Shown piece by piece: positions 33,601-45,315 of a stretch of 64,000 bases of DNA. The DNA is from Angiostrongylus vasorum. Taxonomy: Eukaryota > Nematoda > Chromadorea > Rhabditida > Metastrongylidae. The notes under the pieces are model-generated. The model was given only the letters and a program-made list of their open reading frames with translations, was not told the DNA's origin and did not search any database. The stretch lies in the NCBI GenBank assembly GCA_018806985.1, contig JADANN010000414.1:1178001-1242000 (forward strand). Reading direction: 5' to 3'. The translations under genes were made by a program, and so were the position numbers. Every line of letters starts with the position of its first letter. Within the stretch, counting starts at the first letter, position 1.

Positions 33601-34374
33601 GGTGCCCTTAAGTTAGTATAGAGATAGAATCGGCTGTTCATCCCTACAGTTACTGATGCATATGAGGATTTCTCCACCGAATAACCAACATGTCGACAAC
33701 GATTTGCTCGTCAACAGTTCTTTTTCATCGCCACCTCAAAACTGCTGATTTCCTCAATGAGACGAAATTTAGTGTTAAGATCCTCTACTATTTTTTGCAT
33801 GTTTATTTTGTTGATCATGGCTTTCTTCTTCAAGTTATTGTTCGATAACTCACAAAGAAGTGATCCGTGGATTGTTCGCTGGATTTTTAATTTCAATTCT
33901 TCATAAATCTGATGAATCTTTGGTTTGGCAGTATATTTTTTTGTTCTGGAATCTGACTAGGCTCTCTTCAAAAAATGAGGACTGCGAAAAATCTGAAGAG
34001 AGCGACTAATCAGTGATTCCATCAACGCGATCAAAACGGCAAGTGATTGATGAGGTTTCACTACCGAAATTTAGAAAACGATTGAGAGAAATGTTCCATG
34101 GATTTGCCAAAAAACGACTAAGCTATGTGGAAGCTACGAAGAGGAAGTCTGCGGTGTTGACATACTTCCAGTATTTTTTTAACTCTCTCGTAGACGTTTT
34201 TATTTCTCTGAAACATAGCGATTCAAAAACCATCGACATCGTATTCAATTTTCTAACATGGTTTTCGTATATTCACTTATCATTTAGCTGTTTTCAATCA
34301 CTTCCTAATAATTTATTCAGTGCTTTATCCAGTAGCATCCCCTTATACTTGCATACTTCATAGAATACGTCCTC
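33601..34374. other. Intergenic, one unassigned frame
   Basis: The 116-codon frame on + (34013..34363) starts with a basic segment (KFRKRLREMF, KKRLSYVEATKRK) and ends hydrophobic. I do not recognise it and see no supporting splice structure. Confidence 0.3.
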
Positions 34375-34720
34375 AATGGTTGTGCGGGCGCCAGCATAAT
34401 CTCCATTTTTCGGAGGTTTGCTGGTTAAGCCACTGTGGTTCCCTGGAATCCCGAGGTCAGCTTGGCCAAACTCTACCCCAGGTCCTCACCACGACACGCA
34501 GTCGCAGCCCTTGTGGATCAGGAGGAAGATTTGCCACCATGCGACTTTGATACCAGACGGTGGTGGATCCTGGTATTGGTTTACTCTTAGGCTTCCTGAT
34601 GGAAACGCCGGACTTCTTTCCCGCTTAGGAGACCCCTGCTGAGGATAAATCTCCGCTGTACATCGCATTCCGACACCCAGGAACACCCAGCCACGATGAG
34701 GTGGTAAAGCGTTGGGAAGG
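34375..34720 (+). repeat. Repeat family C copy
   Basis: It has the same landmarks and order as 450..831: GGTTAAGCCACTGTGG, GATCCTGGTATTGG, CGACACCCAGGAACACC. Confidence 0.75.
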
Positions 34721-34868
34721 ATCCCCTTATACGGAGTCCAACTTATTTTTTTCTATGTGCATTTCTCTTCGGTCACTTTGCGCCTCTATCATGGCTTTAT
34801 TTGAATATTTGTATCTTTGTTGGTCACGTAGAAACTATTTTTTGTTACTACCACTCTTGCATTCATGG

Positions 34869-35113
34869 CCACATGTAGCGAAGTGGTCGGAGACGCCCCG
34901 CAATGCACATGAGATCAATCCCTGCGCCCCAGGCTCACCAAACTTTTCGTCCGTCCTGTGTCGGTGAACTAGTACCACACTTGTCTGGAGGATGGCAGCA
35001 CTGGCTCGATATATCGGTAGGTCACCGTGAGTCATCGTAAGGCTCAGATATACATGCACTCACCTCTAAGGATGCTTGATGAAGTCAGCTGCATGATGTA
35101 TCCTCAGGCACCT
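34869..35113 (+). repeat. SINE family B, + orientation
   Basis: It begins ATGTAGCGAAGTGGTCGGAG, a box A match, with box B-like GAGATCAATCCC about 35 nt on. It continues through the CCACACTTGTCTGGAGG block to the GATGAAGTCAGCTGCATG block. Confidence 0.7.
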
Positions 35114-36373
35114 CAGGTATTCTTTTTTACTACATTTGCATCTATGCTCCTATATTTTTTATAATTTATGTCCCCTAATTGTTAAAGCAAGCACGGAAGC
35201 CACGCAATGCACTGAGGGACCATCCTATGCTGTTCAGCGAAATCCAATCTGTTCAATCGTTTCGGTGCTCGAATTTACAGGTCTCGTAGAAGAAATGAGA
35301 AAAAGAAATACGTCTCATCAAGTCCAAAAAATTAGAATGTTGACTTTGCAAAAGTAGAACGTTTCGTCTATGTAGGCCAAGCCAAGTCAAGTCAAGCCAA
35401 GCCAAGCCAACTTTTATCTCAGTTGATAAAATTCAATACAAGCTGAGTTATGTTTGCTTAAAGTTTAGAAGCGAAATTATTTTCCGGTCACGTGTGATTG
35501 TGTACCATGCACATCGCTCTGGAATGACCTATCACGTAGTGACTACATCATTTACTTTGGGAGCGCAATTTATGACTAGAAAATATTTCAAAACTTTGCA
35601 AACGAACAGTGATTCTCAGTCAGGATCGTCCTACCCAAATGTATCTTCACACATCGGATAATAGGGTGGTAGATGAAGCATTTTACTGCTGTGGGTTTCC
35701 CCATATTCAAGAATGTTGTAGATATCATGAAGTGATTTTGAATGTCCAGGGTTCTGCTTCCAAATTTGGAAGCTATTCTCTAACCTTGCATATAGAGGAT
35801 CCTGAGCGAACACATCTGTACGTACATATACATACATCATCCGCTTGCAATGACGAATATTTGAAATATAATTTTGATGACTCCATCACAGCAACCATGA
35901 ACCTTCATATTTGAAAATAACCTAACAGTACAAAAAATTAAGTGTCCTATCAAACAAAAAAGGACATTTTTAAGGCCATATCGTTAAGAAAGCATACTTC
36001 ATTATAAATAATAAAAGATATAGGCTCATAAAAAGGAATATAAATAGATGAATTTAACTTTAAACCTGACAAAGAAGTGCACTGAGGAACTTGGAACTGA
36101 AGTGATTGCACCACACCGAATGCTGCCTGCATAAATATAGAAACTCACAACCGCATAAGGTACTCAAAAACGGCATCACAACAAAAAGGACAAAGAGAAA
36201 GGAAGAAAAGGTAGAGAAGTCTCTGAAATATGAAGTGGAGGTATAGTTAATCTAAACAGGAGAAGGCACACGTAATCCGACACTTTAAGAAATACAACTG
36301 GAAATAGAATACTTGAAAAGGGATAGTAATGTGAAAGGACAATTAGCAGTGTCAAGCCAAATTTTCGAACATT
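35114..36373. other. Intergenic with a short (GCCAA)n-type array
   Basis: A degenerate pentamer array of AAGCC/AAGTC units spans about 35376..35410. The 101-codon frame at 35609..35914 on + is unrecognised. Nothing else stands out. Confidence 0.4.
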
Positions 36374-39300
36374 CTATCGCTTTTTGCTTGCCTCAAGCTC
36401 TTTCACCACTCCGTCCGGATACGCGAAATAAACTTTATCGACCACTCCAAGAAAGAGCCCAGTTTCAACAATACCTGTAATAGTTCTTAAGTTGTATTGC
36501 CGAAGATACAGTATTATTGTAGTACTACAAGGATAGTTAGATATGAGCGGAGCATGACGTCTCATTTGGACTTCGAACCCGCGATTACCCCACCGAGGTC
36601 TCACATGCTACCCACCACACCAACCGAATCCCTTGCTTTGCTTTTCTCTTAATCAATCTTCCATTGGCAGGTGACTTCCGATGGCAATGATAGAGCAAAA
36701 AAAAGTGGCTGAGAGAAATGCAAAGCAAGGACCTCGACTGAGGTGATGGATAGAAGGTGAACCTCCGGTAAGGGTAGTCGCGGATTCAAACCCCATTCGA
36801 GTTTTGCGCATACCTCATCATCCTTATGGTTGTGCTTAACATCATACTTTGGGATGAAAAAAAGAATAGTAAATAAGAAAGTTAACGCTGTCATACAGCA
36901 TAATGTCCGCTAAATACATAAGCCGCTCCCAAAAATAGTTTCGATATCGAGAAATACCATATAAATCCGAAATTCCCTTTCCTCATAGATTGAACGGTCA
37001 AAATATGACTAGATTTAACCATGGTTCTTTCCATAAACGATAGTAGAAACCAATTAGCACAGCTGACTGAACAGATGTCCAGTGGACGTCACGAGTACGG
37101 TACTGATTCGATCACGATCTGGGCTCAACAGACCTATTTCGGCAGGGTAAATTGGTATTAGACTTGTTTGAAAGAAAAAAACTCATTTCCTCTAGTCTAT
37201 ATGGAAACACTCCAACGCGACTATGAAGAAGGTGGAAATTACCAAGCACTAGCTGAACCCACATGCAAAAAAGCGCGAAGATTTTCGCTAATGATGGATG
37301 CGACGGAACGAATCGAATGCAATGTTTAACACCCGCACGGTGGGTAATATGTAATGTAATCACGCACGGATCATGTAAAATATTTACTTCGATACTTGGA
37401 CAGCCCGTCCTCACTGGTTGTGCGGATCCCAGCATAACCTCCAATTTTCGGAGCTTTGTTGGTTTAGCCATTGTGGTTCCCTAGAGTCTCGAGGACACCC
37501 TGCCCAAAGTCTGCCCCAGGTGTTCCCACCATGCGACTAGTTTGATATCAGGAGAGTAGTGAATCCCTGGCATTACTCTACTCTTAGCTGAGCTTCCTGA
37601 CGGAAACGCCGACTCCTTCTCAGCTTAGGAGACCCTGCTGGGAGATGAATTCCCCCAGCTGTACATCATCGCCCCACACCCAGCAATACCTCCCAGCCAC
37701 GGTGAGGCGGTAAACCGTTGAACCACGTAAAATAAGTAAGAAAAAAATAAAAGTGAACCGACGTAACCGACGTATTCTAAGCTTAGGGATCTGCATATAA
37801 TTCAAAGGTGAGAACACAGCTCAAACCGGTGAAAATCAAATGAATGCGACAAGTTAGTTGTTGAACCGAAAAACGGTAAATGAACGCTATTACTGGTTGC
37901 ACTTATACTCAACACGGAGATCGGGGTTTGTTTTCTTAAAAACCATTGTGAAGTCCGTAAAAGCATACCAGGAGTATTAGCAAGTCTCATTTGAACTTCC
38001 TGCCAATTACGAGTGTTGTTCTTTTCGAAAGTCCAATCAATGATATAGTTATTATTATCAGTAAGCACAGGGCCACACTTTTTCACAGCCATTCTTAACT
38101 GTGCACTACCGCCTTCCAGACGAGGCAAAGATCTCAGGACAGATGAAACAGCGAACGGCAGTACCTGAAGTATAAAACACACTGAAGTCAATAAGACTCG
38201 TAACAAAAACAACCGTTTTCAAATTAAAACAGAAAAAAGTAGGCTACTAACTCGTACGCAACACTTACTTCAATGGGAATATGACTATAATGTTCTCCAA
38301 GATTTACGGATTCCTTTGAGCTATCAGCAATAACCTGGAAAGAAATGGGATCTCACATAGAAAAATTGCATCACAAAACGCGATTAAAATTAAAATCAGG
38401 TTAACCGCTTAACGCCATACATAAATTCAAGTTACATAAGTGTTATAAAAGCTTACAAAGAATTTCTGGGCAGCATGTTGGACGATTTTCTCACGTGCAA
38501 GGCATCCACCGCCACCTTTGATGCAGTTGAAATTAGAGTCAACCTGTATAACGAGTTCAACACATTTGGAAGAAGTGATCGCAGTTTAGTAGGTTATCAC
38601 GAATAAAAACAAATACCGACTAAGTGGAGAACACTTGTTACAATTGCAGACTTTGTAGCGCATAAAATCGAACATAAACGTTGTCCAAAAACTAATACAG
38701 ACCTCACCTTTGCAAACTTTGAGGCTACGTATAGTGTATTTCTATTCGTAATGCACACCATTTTGTAAAAAGGATTCCTAAAATTTTGAAGGATGTTTTC
38801 ATTTCCACCCCGATTTCCTTTCCAACTTAGATACTGGAACAGAAATGGGAAAAACCAAGTCCAGGTGGCTATCATATGCGTAGTTAAAATTGGTCGTGAA
38901 GAAAAACGCCCAATGACCAACTGAATACAAAAAAAATGAAGATCTATGTTTACATAAACTTGCAGACGCTCTAGACGGATAAAATGTTCCTTAACATCAC
39001 AACAGAGCTCGTGTAGAGCAGTGGTTAGAGATGTACTACAATATACACGTGGTCTTTGGTTCTATTCTGCTCTTCAGGTTCACCAGGCCTTCTATCCTTC
39101 CAAGGTGGACAAATTAGCACCACGTTTGTCTGGGAAGATAAAAGCACTGACTTGATACATCGATAGGCCATCGCAAGTGTAGTATATAAATGCAAGTATA
39201 CTGTATAGGTCAGATATGCATTCAACCACCTTAAACGATGTTTGATGAAGTCGAATGCATGGCACATCCGCCAGAGATTGATCCACGCCGGACGTTTTAA

Positions 39301-42300
39301 CCTTCTCATCCTTGAACGTTCCGAAGCAATATCAAGATAAAAACGCAAAAAAGATAGTCAAACGCCTTCTTCACTGCATTTTGACATACAACAGAAACTA
39401 GATTCCGCATAACAGCAGATGTTCTGGACAAAGTTGCTCTAGCACTGAAACATTTCTTGAAACTAGATTTACATCGAAAGAAGGCAACTGTTCGATTTCT
39501 TTTTAGATGGAACCACCTTCTCCATAATCGAACGTCGAATCCTAATGGAACCTAAATGTAATCCTCCGCAAAACAGCCATTTTGTTGTGTGCAAGATTGC
39601 AATCGAACAAGCTGCAATGGAAAGTTGCAAAGGTAAAAATATGAAATTTTGCCTCATTAGAGGAATTCTTTGGGTCTCCCGAAAACCACACATCCATCTT
39701 TCGCAGATTTCGACAACAACGAAGAGCGAAATATATGCTAGAAACGCCTTTGAAGAATTCTTGGGCTCTAGGGATTAGGGAATTCCACGGTAAGGAATTC
39801 GTAAAGTTCTATCTCTTTGCCAGGAAAAAGTGGAACCTAATGTTTATATCTTTAATAACATATACGCGACAAATGCCTTCTCTCTGTGGTTGCCACATCA
39901 GAGAGCAGCCGTTTCTTTCCCACAACGTGTGAAACCTATGAAGTTAGAAAGTAAGCCTTCGTCAATTGCCCAGGTTTTTCTTTCCATGTTCAAACCAGAG
40001 TTCACGTTGTTTACTATGTCTGGAATGATTCTACAGCAAGTACTCTACTGCCATAAAAAAGCAAACTATCAACTCATTGCTCTAAATTTTACCAACACTT
40101 AGCTTCACATCACAAATTTACTAGCTGGAATTTGGTACTGCAAAACACGGATATTAGAGCTTTGGTGCTATCACCTAATTTGGACGATCAAACAGGCATG
40201 TTAGGACAAAAACCCTGAGACTACGACAACACTGTAATCTTCTTCGGTAATTTCTTTACGTCATAACGCCAGTCTAGGAAAACAAGATTCAGCACCAATT
40301 GGAAAAAATGTGATAACGTTCCTGATGGTGCTAGTAGGCATTTTGTTGACGAAGTTGTGTTATGAATATATAAAGCAGAGAATGAAAACCCAGTTGGTAA
40401 ATGAAGAATACTCCCAAAATTTCCGTTTTTCCCAAATCTTATTGTATTTGTTGATGTTCTTAGATTAAAAAAACTATTCCTTATATATTCTTGCATATCT
40501 TTTATGCTCCTCCAAAAAAAATTAACACATCGTCTTAGCTAAAGAGAACCTTGTTTTTAGCGGTTCATCCCCCGGCGTAAGTAGCACCCCTGTGCTCAAG
40601 GGTTCAACGTCTCTTGCCGGAAACCCAGTCAAAAACCAAACTACGTCAATAACTGCTGTGCAATTTACAGAAAAGGGACCACTGTGATGTATACAAAACG
40701 TTTTCTAGACCACAACGGTTCCAACACCAATGTATAGAAATCGCTGGTCTAGTACATAAACAAGACATCAACGAGAAACTTGGTGCGGTGGGGAAAAAAA
40801 ATACCGAGAAGAGAGCGAACACATATGGATCACGCACGAGATTGTATTAAAACTGATCATACAATCTGACATATACGTGTTTGCAGTTGAAGGTTTAAAT
40901 CTGCCTTAATTTCCGGACAACTTTATTTCACTCTTTACCTCATCAGCTCCGTCGATGCAGATGTCCAGCTCAGGGGTACCGTCCAAATCAGTGACAAATA
41001 AACCAGCATCCAGTAACCATTTCTTAGTCTAAAGCATAAGCTATGCCTGCTATATTTCAGTAAATTGAATAACGACTGGATTTATTTATCTATGTTCTGA
41101 TGAACTGCCCTTCTTGAGCTGATGGAAGGTGGGATTGGAGTCCCAATCGTGATAGCACGGCTCTGAGGAAGATGAAATTGCCGAAACGTCAGCCACCCAT
41201 CAACAACAATAAGAACAACAAGAACAACAACAACACCGCCACGACCAACAACAACAACAACTTATACCGACCTCGCATCAGCTCAACAAAGGCAGTTCAT
41301 AAGAGCATATAAATAAATATATCGACTATTCATGTAGAAGTTTATAGAAAATCGGTCTTTTGAACTAATAACTGGGCTATAGTAAGAATTTGCTGAGGCT
41401 TCCTACACAGTCTATATACAAAGTATGGATAGAAGAACTTGCAATCGAGTAAATAGAAAGCAAAACCGAAATACTCGAATGAGGTGAACTTTAAAGAAGA
41501 AAAGGATAAGTAAAACTTCCCATGAAACTTGTCGGCACACAGACTATGTTTTGCAATTTTCCAGACTTAACTGCAGATTCCAAGTACTCGACGAGATACC
41601 TACAAACATAAACAAGAAAGAAACTATGGGATATATCTAAACACCAAGTAGCTGACACATACGCTTAACAATTGTAGTCTCCAAACAACGTAACTAACGC
41701 ACTTTACAGTCGAGCCGGAGCCAACACCAAGCCGACAACCGCTTGTAATGTTCTTCTCCGCACAAACGTATGCAGCCTATAGTTTTTAAATAACAGAAAA
41801 AGGAAAGCATTAGCTGCTAACGTATAGCATTCAAGTATATAAACTTTTAAAACGGTAAAAAGAATATAAAAACTTCTTGCCCCTGCTTTGCTCTCCACTC
41901 GGATCTGTATAGGGAGATGACAAAAACACTTTGTAGTCGAAAAAATAAGACTGATACTGATAGATATATATAAAGTAGAGAATGAACCTCTCAGCGCTCA
42001 TCAACGCCTGAGGGATGCGCAATGTATTCGAGTTCATTAATCATCGTTGGAGGGGATTGAATGCATACCTTGCCTTTACAATGACTCGCGATGGCCTATC
42101 GATGTATCGAGCCAGTGTTGCTATCTTCCCAGACAATTCTGGTACTAATTTGCCGACCCCGGAGGGATGGAAGGCTTAGAGGCTTAGTGGGACAGGGGGA
42201 GCGGGAATCGATCTTATGTGTATTGCAGGGCGCCTCCGACCGCTGCGCAACATGTGCCTCATAGATATACATAGAAGCCATAAAACTCCTATCATAAACA

Positions 42301-42364
42301 GAATAAATAAGCATACCTGTCTCTTTGCTCTTTCTAAAGGTGACAATTCTGTTGAAGAAACCAT
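36374..42364 (-). CDS. rpia-1: Ribose-5-phosphate isomerase A
   Basis: Cytosolic aldose-ketose isomerase interconverting ribulose-5-P and ribose-5-P in the non-oxidative pentose phosphate pathway. Eight exons on -: 42317..42364, 41703..41776, 41521..41599, 40939..41028, 38457..38543, 38269..38334, 37969..38164, 36374..36474; 246 aa, a normal length. Landmarks are LGVGSGSTVKYLVEYL (phosphate loop), CVPTSF, DICIDGADE, IKGGGGCLAREKIV, IPIEVLPFAV and IVETGLFLG. Residues D93, D96, K106 and E115 line up with E. coli D81, D84, K94 and E103 at a constant offset of 12. The start is the first in-frame Met (MVSSTEL); an open but Met-less stretch precedes it. One splice donor, after exon 3, reads ATG|GGAAGT instead of the expected GTAAGT. 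All other junctions are canonical and phases agree. Introns carry repeats A2, B, C and a Penelope-like end. Confidence 0.95.
36525..36850. repeat. Repeat family A2, foldback in rpia-1 intron 7
   Basis: The left arm has GGACTTCGAACCCGCGATTACC. The right arm has GGTAGTCGCGGATTCAAACC, its complement and a strong box B look-alike. The arms also share CCTTGCTTTGC/GCAAAGCAAGG. The gap is about 60 bp. Confidence 0.7.
37389..37728 (+). repeat. Repeat family C copy in rpia-1 intron 7
   Basis: It begins CCCGTCCTCACTGGTTGTGC and ends in a block resembling CCAGCCACGGTGAGGCGGTA. It is antisense to rpia-1 and truncated in the middle relative to 450..831. Confidence 0.7.
39001..39310 (+). repeat. SINE family B in rpia-1 intron 4
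   Basis: It begins GAGCTCGTGTAGAGCAGTGG, with box A TAGAGCAGTGG and box B-like GGTTCTATTC. It continues to the TGATGAAGTCGAATGCATGG block and is antisense to rpia-1. Confidence 0.7.
41100..41390 (+). repeat. Solo Penelope-like end (pLTR) in rpia-1 intron 3/4 region
   Basis: A hammerhead-like motif is followed by (AAC)n-type repeats, TATACCGACCTCGCATCAGC, ATAAATAAATATATCGAC and GGTCTTTTGA. The same order and spacing occur at 62211..62411. No coding part is present, so this is a solo end. It spans the coding-free gap just 3' (on +) of exon 4 and before exon 3. Confidence 0.7.
41159..41194 (+). ncRNA. Hammerhead ribozyme-like motif, weakened stem II
   Basis: The order is GGCU, CUGAGGA, A, GAUG-AAAU-UGCC, GAAAC, GUC, AGCC. 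Core and stem I are intact. Stem II has lost pairing (GAUG against UGCC), so cleavage would be impaired. Confidence 0.55.
41970..42259 (-). repeat. SINE family B in rpia-1 intron 1
   Basis: On - the head is GTTGCGCAGCGGTCGGAGGC, with box B-like AGATCGATTCCC. The body has the CCAGAATTGTCTGGGAAG block. It is in the same orientation as rpia-1. Confidence 0.7.
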
Positions 42365-43602
42365 TTTCCGCACAAAAGAAGTGAAATTGCGAATTAACGC
42401 CACCTTAACACCAAACACATACAGTGGAAAAAATTGGCACTTGTACCTTACTGGAAAAACGATTCAACTTCATTCAACGAAAGAGAATAACATTAATTCT
42501 ATAGCTGCTTGCGGACACAAATCTGAAAGCTGAAAAAAGGAAGTTAGAGAAGGAAGAAACAAATGCTCTCTACCAGGACAAACAATTCGAAAGAATTGTT
42601 GGGTTTGTAAACAAAGAAAGAACCGAACTCGAAGCGAAGATATGCTGGCACTAACAAGAAAGAAAAGAAAAGTACTGATGGATTTTTTTTCGAAAATTTT
42701 CGAACTCATGTACGACTCGATGTATGGCACTCCCGTTGCATGAGACCAAAGATCTCAAGATGACAAATTAACGCAGAAAAATAATAATGATACTCCTAAG
42801 AGAGCATCAACTGTAGGACTTACAGATCGTTCCATAGATAGCCGAGTAATTCAATCGGTTGCCATTAGATCTTTCATCCCTTCCTTCCATTCCCTCGCTT
42901 AATAGAACAGCTCAGTTGAGTATGCTTAGCCTGATGAGGATGATAGGACAGTCCAATACTTCCCTTTTAAGCTTCCCACTCCACTTTCTGTATTACGCCC
43001 TTCAGAATAAAAAATGAATGAGTAGGTGAGACCGTACCGATCCCTTGAGACTTCTGTTTACTCCAATAGTGTTGTAGAAAGGCAAACCATAAGGCCTTTC
43101 TACTGGGAACAGGAGAATTAGAAAGTAGGACTCAGAAGTGGTTTTCGGGCGACAACTGTCAGCTGGACATGAACAGTGCGGAAATTATGTCTAAACCGGT
43201 TTTACTTTGAAGTGGCGAACGAAGACAGAGTAAAGGCTAACGATGACCGTAATGATTGTAAACAGACAGCGAAGATGAGCCAGGTGTTGTCGCTAAATCC
43301 CAGTCGGTGAGTAGATCCTGTGGTGTGAGAAAAATTTTTTCGCAGCACATACTCTCTAGAAGTCCTACCGACGCTAAAGTACTGGACGATTGCTATGATC
43401 TGCACTACATATGTACTGCAAGCTAACCACATTGCTAGCATCTGTACTCATAACTCAGTTGAGTATGCTTAGCCTGATGAGGAACATCTGAAGAAGCACC
43501 CTACGACGTCGGAACGAATTGTATTCAATACGTACACCACACAACGAAACCACTGGTAGCGCGCATTCCACTGCCAAAGCCTTATGAACTGACAAATTAT
43601 CA
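42365..43602. other. Intergenic between pat-3 and rpia-1, with a 30-bp exact direct repeat
   Basis: The same 30 bases (starting CTCAGTTGAGTATGCTTAGC) occur at 42911..42940 and 43454..43483. Apart from this I see no gene or known repeat. Confidence 0.5.
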
Positions 43603-44066
43603 TAAAATAAAAGTACTCCTTACCTTCCTTGAGAATGAACGCCAAGTGTGTACCTCTACGAAAGGAAGAAATACGAACGAACAGAACACGTTTCAACCAT
43701 ACCTCATTACTAAGTGGAATACTCATTATTTTCCTAGAAATAAAACGACAATTGCATAGTTCTACAGGAGTACAAAAGAATGGAGATGTGTTTCACCGTC
43801 CTCAGGAAGGTACACTTGATAACGAAGTAGAATACTTATTATTTTCTCTCAAAAGAGAACAGTAACTGTGTAATTTCACAAAAACGGTGAAGATAATGGA
43901 CACCTCTCGATGCTCTCAAGGTATCTCTGACATTTCTAAAGCTATAAATAGCACTTATTACTTTTCTTCGAAATAGAACGCCAACTGTGTAATTCTACAA
44001 AAACAGTAACGGAAGACGAACGGCCATATCCTACCGATGTTGAAAAAGGATACCTGACGACTGAAT
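43603..44066 (+). repeat. Diverged tandem array, four units of about 115 bp
   Basis: Units start near 43603, 43718, 43830 and 43946. Each has a TACTTATTATTTTC-like opening, a GAACGCCAACTGTGTAATTC-like block and an ACAAAAAC-like block. Units 2 to 4 are the most alike. No unit keeps an open frame throughout. Confidence 0.6.
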
Positions 44067-44092
44067 ATAACTAGATGTGATTCGCAAAATCT

Positions 44093-44335
44093 TACTTGCT
44101 TGGATACTTCTATGGCCCGTCTTCACTAGTAATGCGGGCACCAGCATAATGTCCATGGGAGTTGTTTGATACCAAGACGACGCTAGGGTCCTGGTACTAG
44201 TTCACTCTTCGCTGGCCTTCCTGATGGAAACAGCGCACTCCTCAGCTTGGGAGATCCTGCTGGGGTTACATCGCAGCCCGACACCCAGGAACACCTCCCA
44301 TCCATAATGAGACGGTAAACCATTGAAACAGCAAA
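44093..44335 (+). repeat. Repeat family C, internally deleted
   Basis: It carries the 5' block (CTTCACTAGTAATGCGGGC) and the 3' block (CCGACACCCAGGAACACCTC). Most of the first half is missing. Confidence 0.65.
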
Positions 44336-44489
44336 ATAAGTGATTGAAATCCTGATGCTAGCTGGCATCAACAATTAAAAACCTACCATATGGAGATGGA
44401 AATTGGACCTACACATACTTCAATATCGTTGCAATGAATCGTGAGGCATAATTGGATTTACAACAGAACTATAAGTGTTTCAAAATTTC

Positions 44490-44625
44490 AAAAATCGACT
44501 TCCCTTAACCTCGGCATGCCTAATCAATACGTGCCCTTCCATTGATAAGCTAACACGAGTTTCACAAAGCAGTTCCTTCGGTTAACGTATCGACATCTTC
44601 GTCTTCCTCAGAGCCGATGACGGGA
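44490..44625 (-). repeat. Penelope-related relic with degenerate hammerhead
   Basis: The block ATCGACTTCCCTTAACCTCGG is followed by a motif at 44579..44615. On - that motif reads CGGCU, CUGAGGA, a GAC hairpin, GAUAC, GUU. The GAAA box is mutated. Confidence 0.5.
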
Positions 44626-45315
44626 ACCGATGGTCAATTATCTTTCCCTTCGCTTTCGTATCAACCTCTTGTTAGCTTTTCAAAGAGGGAGTCCGAATGT
44701 TGAACACGAACTTCGTCCTCTGTTAAGCGGGAGAAAAGCAGCTGACATTTCTCGTATAGATGTATCCCACCCCAATGATTCGTTAGAATGCTTCGAATCA
44801 AAAAGGGATCAGATCAATCTGCTTCGAGAGGGACAGAATGGCTGTAATTATGAGTTTCCAGATGAAGACTAGATAATTTCGAGACATGAAGACGAAGTCA
44901 ACAATAGAACAAATATGCTGCATTACAACCCCTTCACTCCCATTCAGCAAAGAATAGAACTTTAAATCAGACTTGATTTATCTGTAAACAATAAGAGTAT
45001 TAATAAAGAGTTATTATGTAAATTCGCTTGAAGTTATGCACTATATTTAAAGCACCACATCAAATCAAACGTGATAAACTATAGAGTTATGAAAGAAATG
45101 TACGACATCATACAAGCACTCCATAGATAGAACAATGTAGAACGTATCAATCAATATCCAATAAAGAAATCAATTACGATCGAAAGTAGTTTGTGTGATG
45201 AAAGTCAAATGTAGTAAGAGTTTCGATGATCAACTTATTCAAGAAAGGCATGTGAATGATGAGCAGTTACCAGTCAACGACGACTGAGGGTAATAATAAT
45301 GCGATTAAGATGGAA

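Noticed and set aside
36740..36810. tRNA gene suggested by a strong box B
   Set aside because: Part of an A2 foldback; no acceptor stem or anticodon arm pairs properly.
42911..42940. CTGATGAGGA as a hammerhead core
   Set aside because: No GAAA box or pairing stems follow at either copy of the direct repeat.
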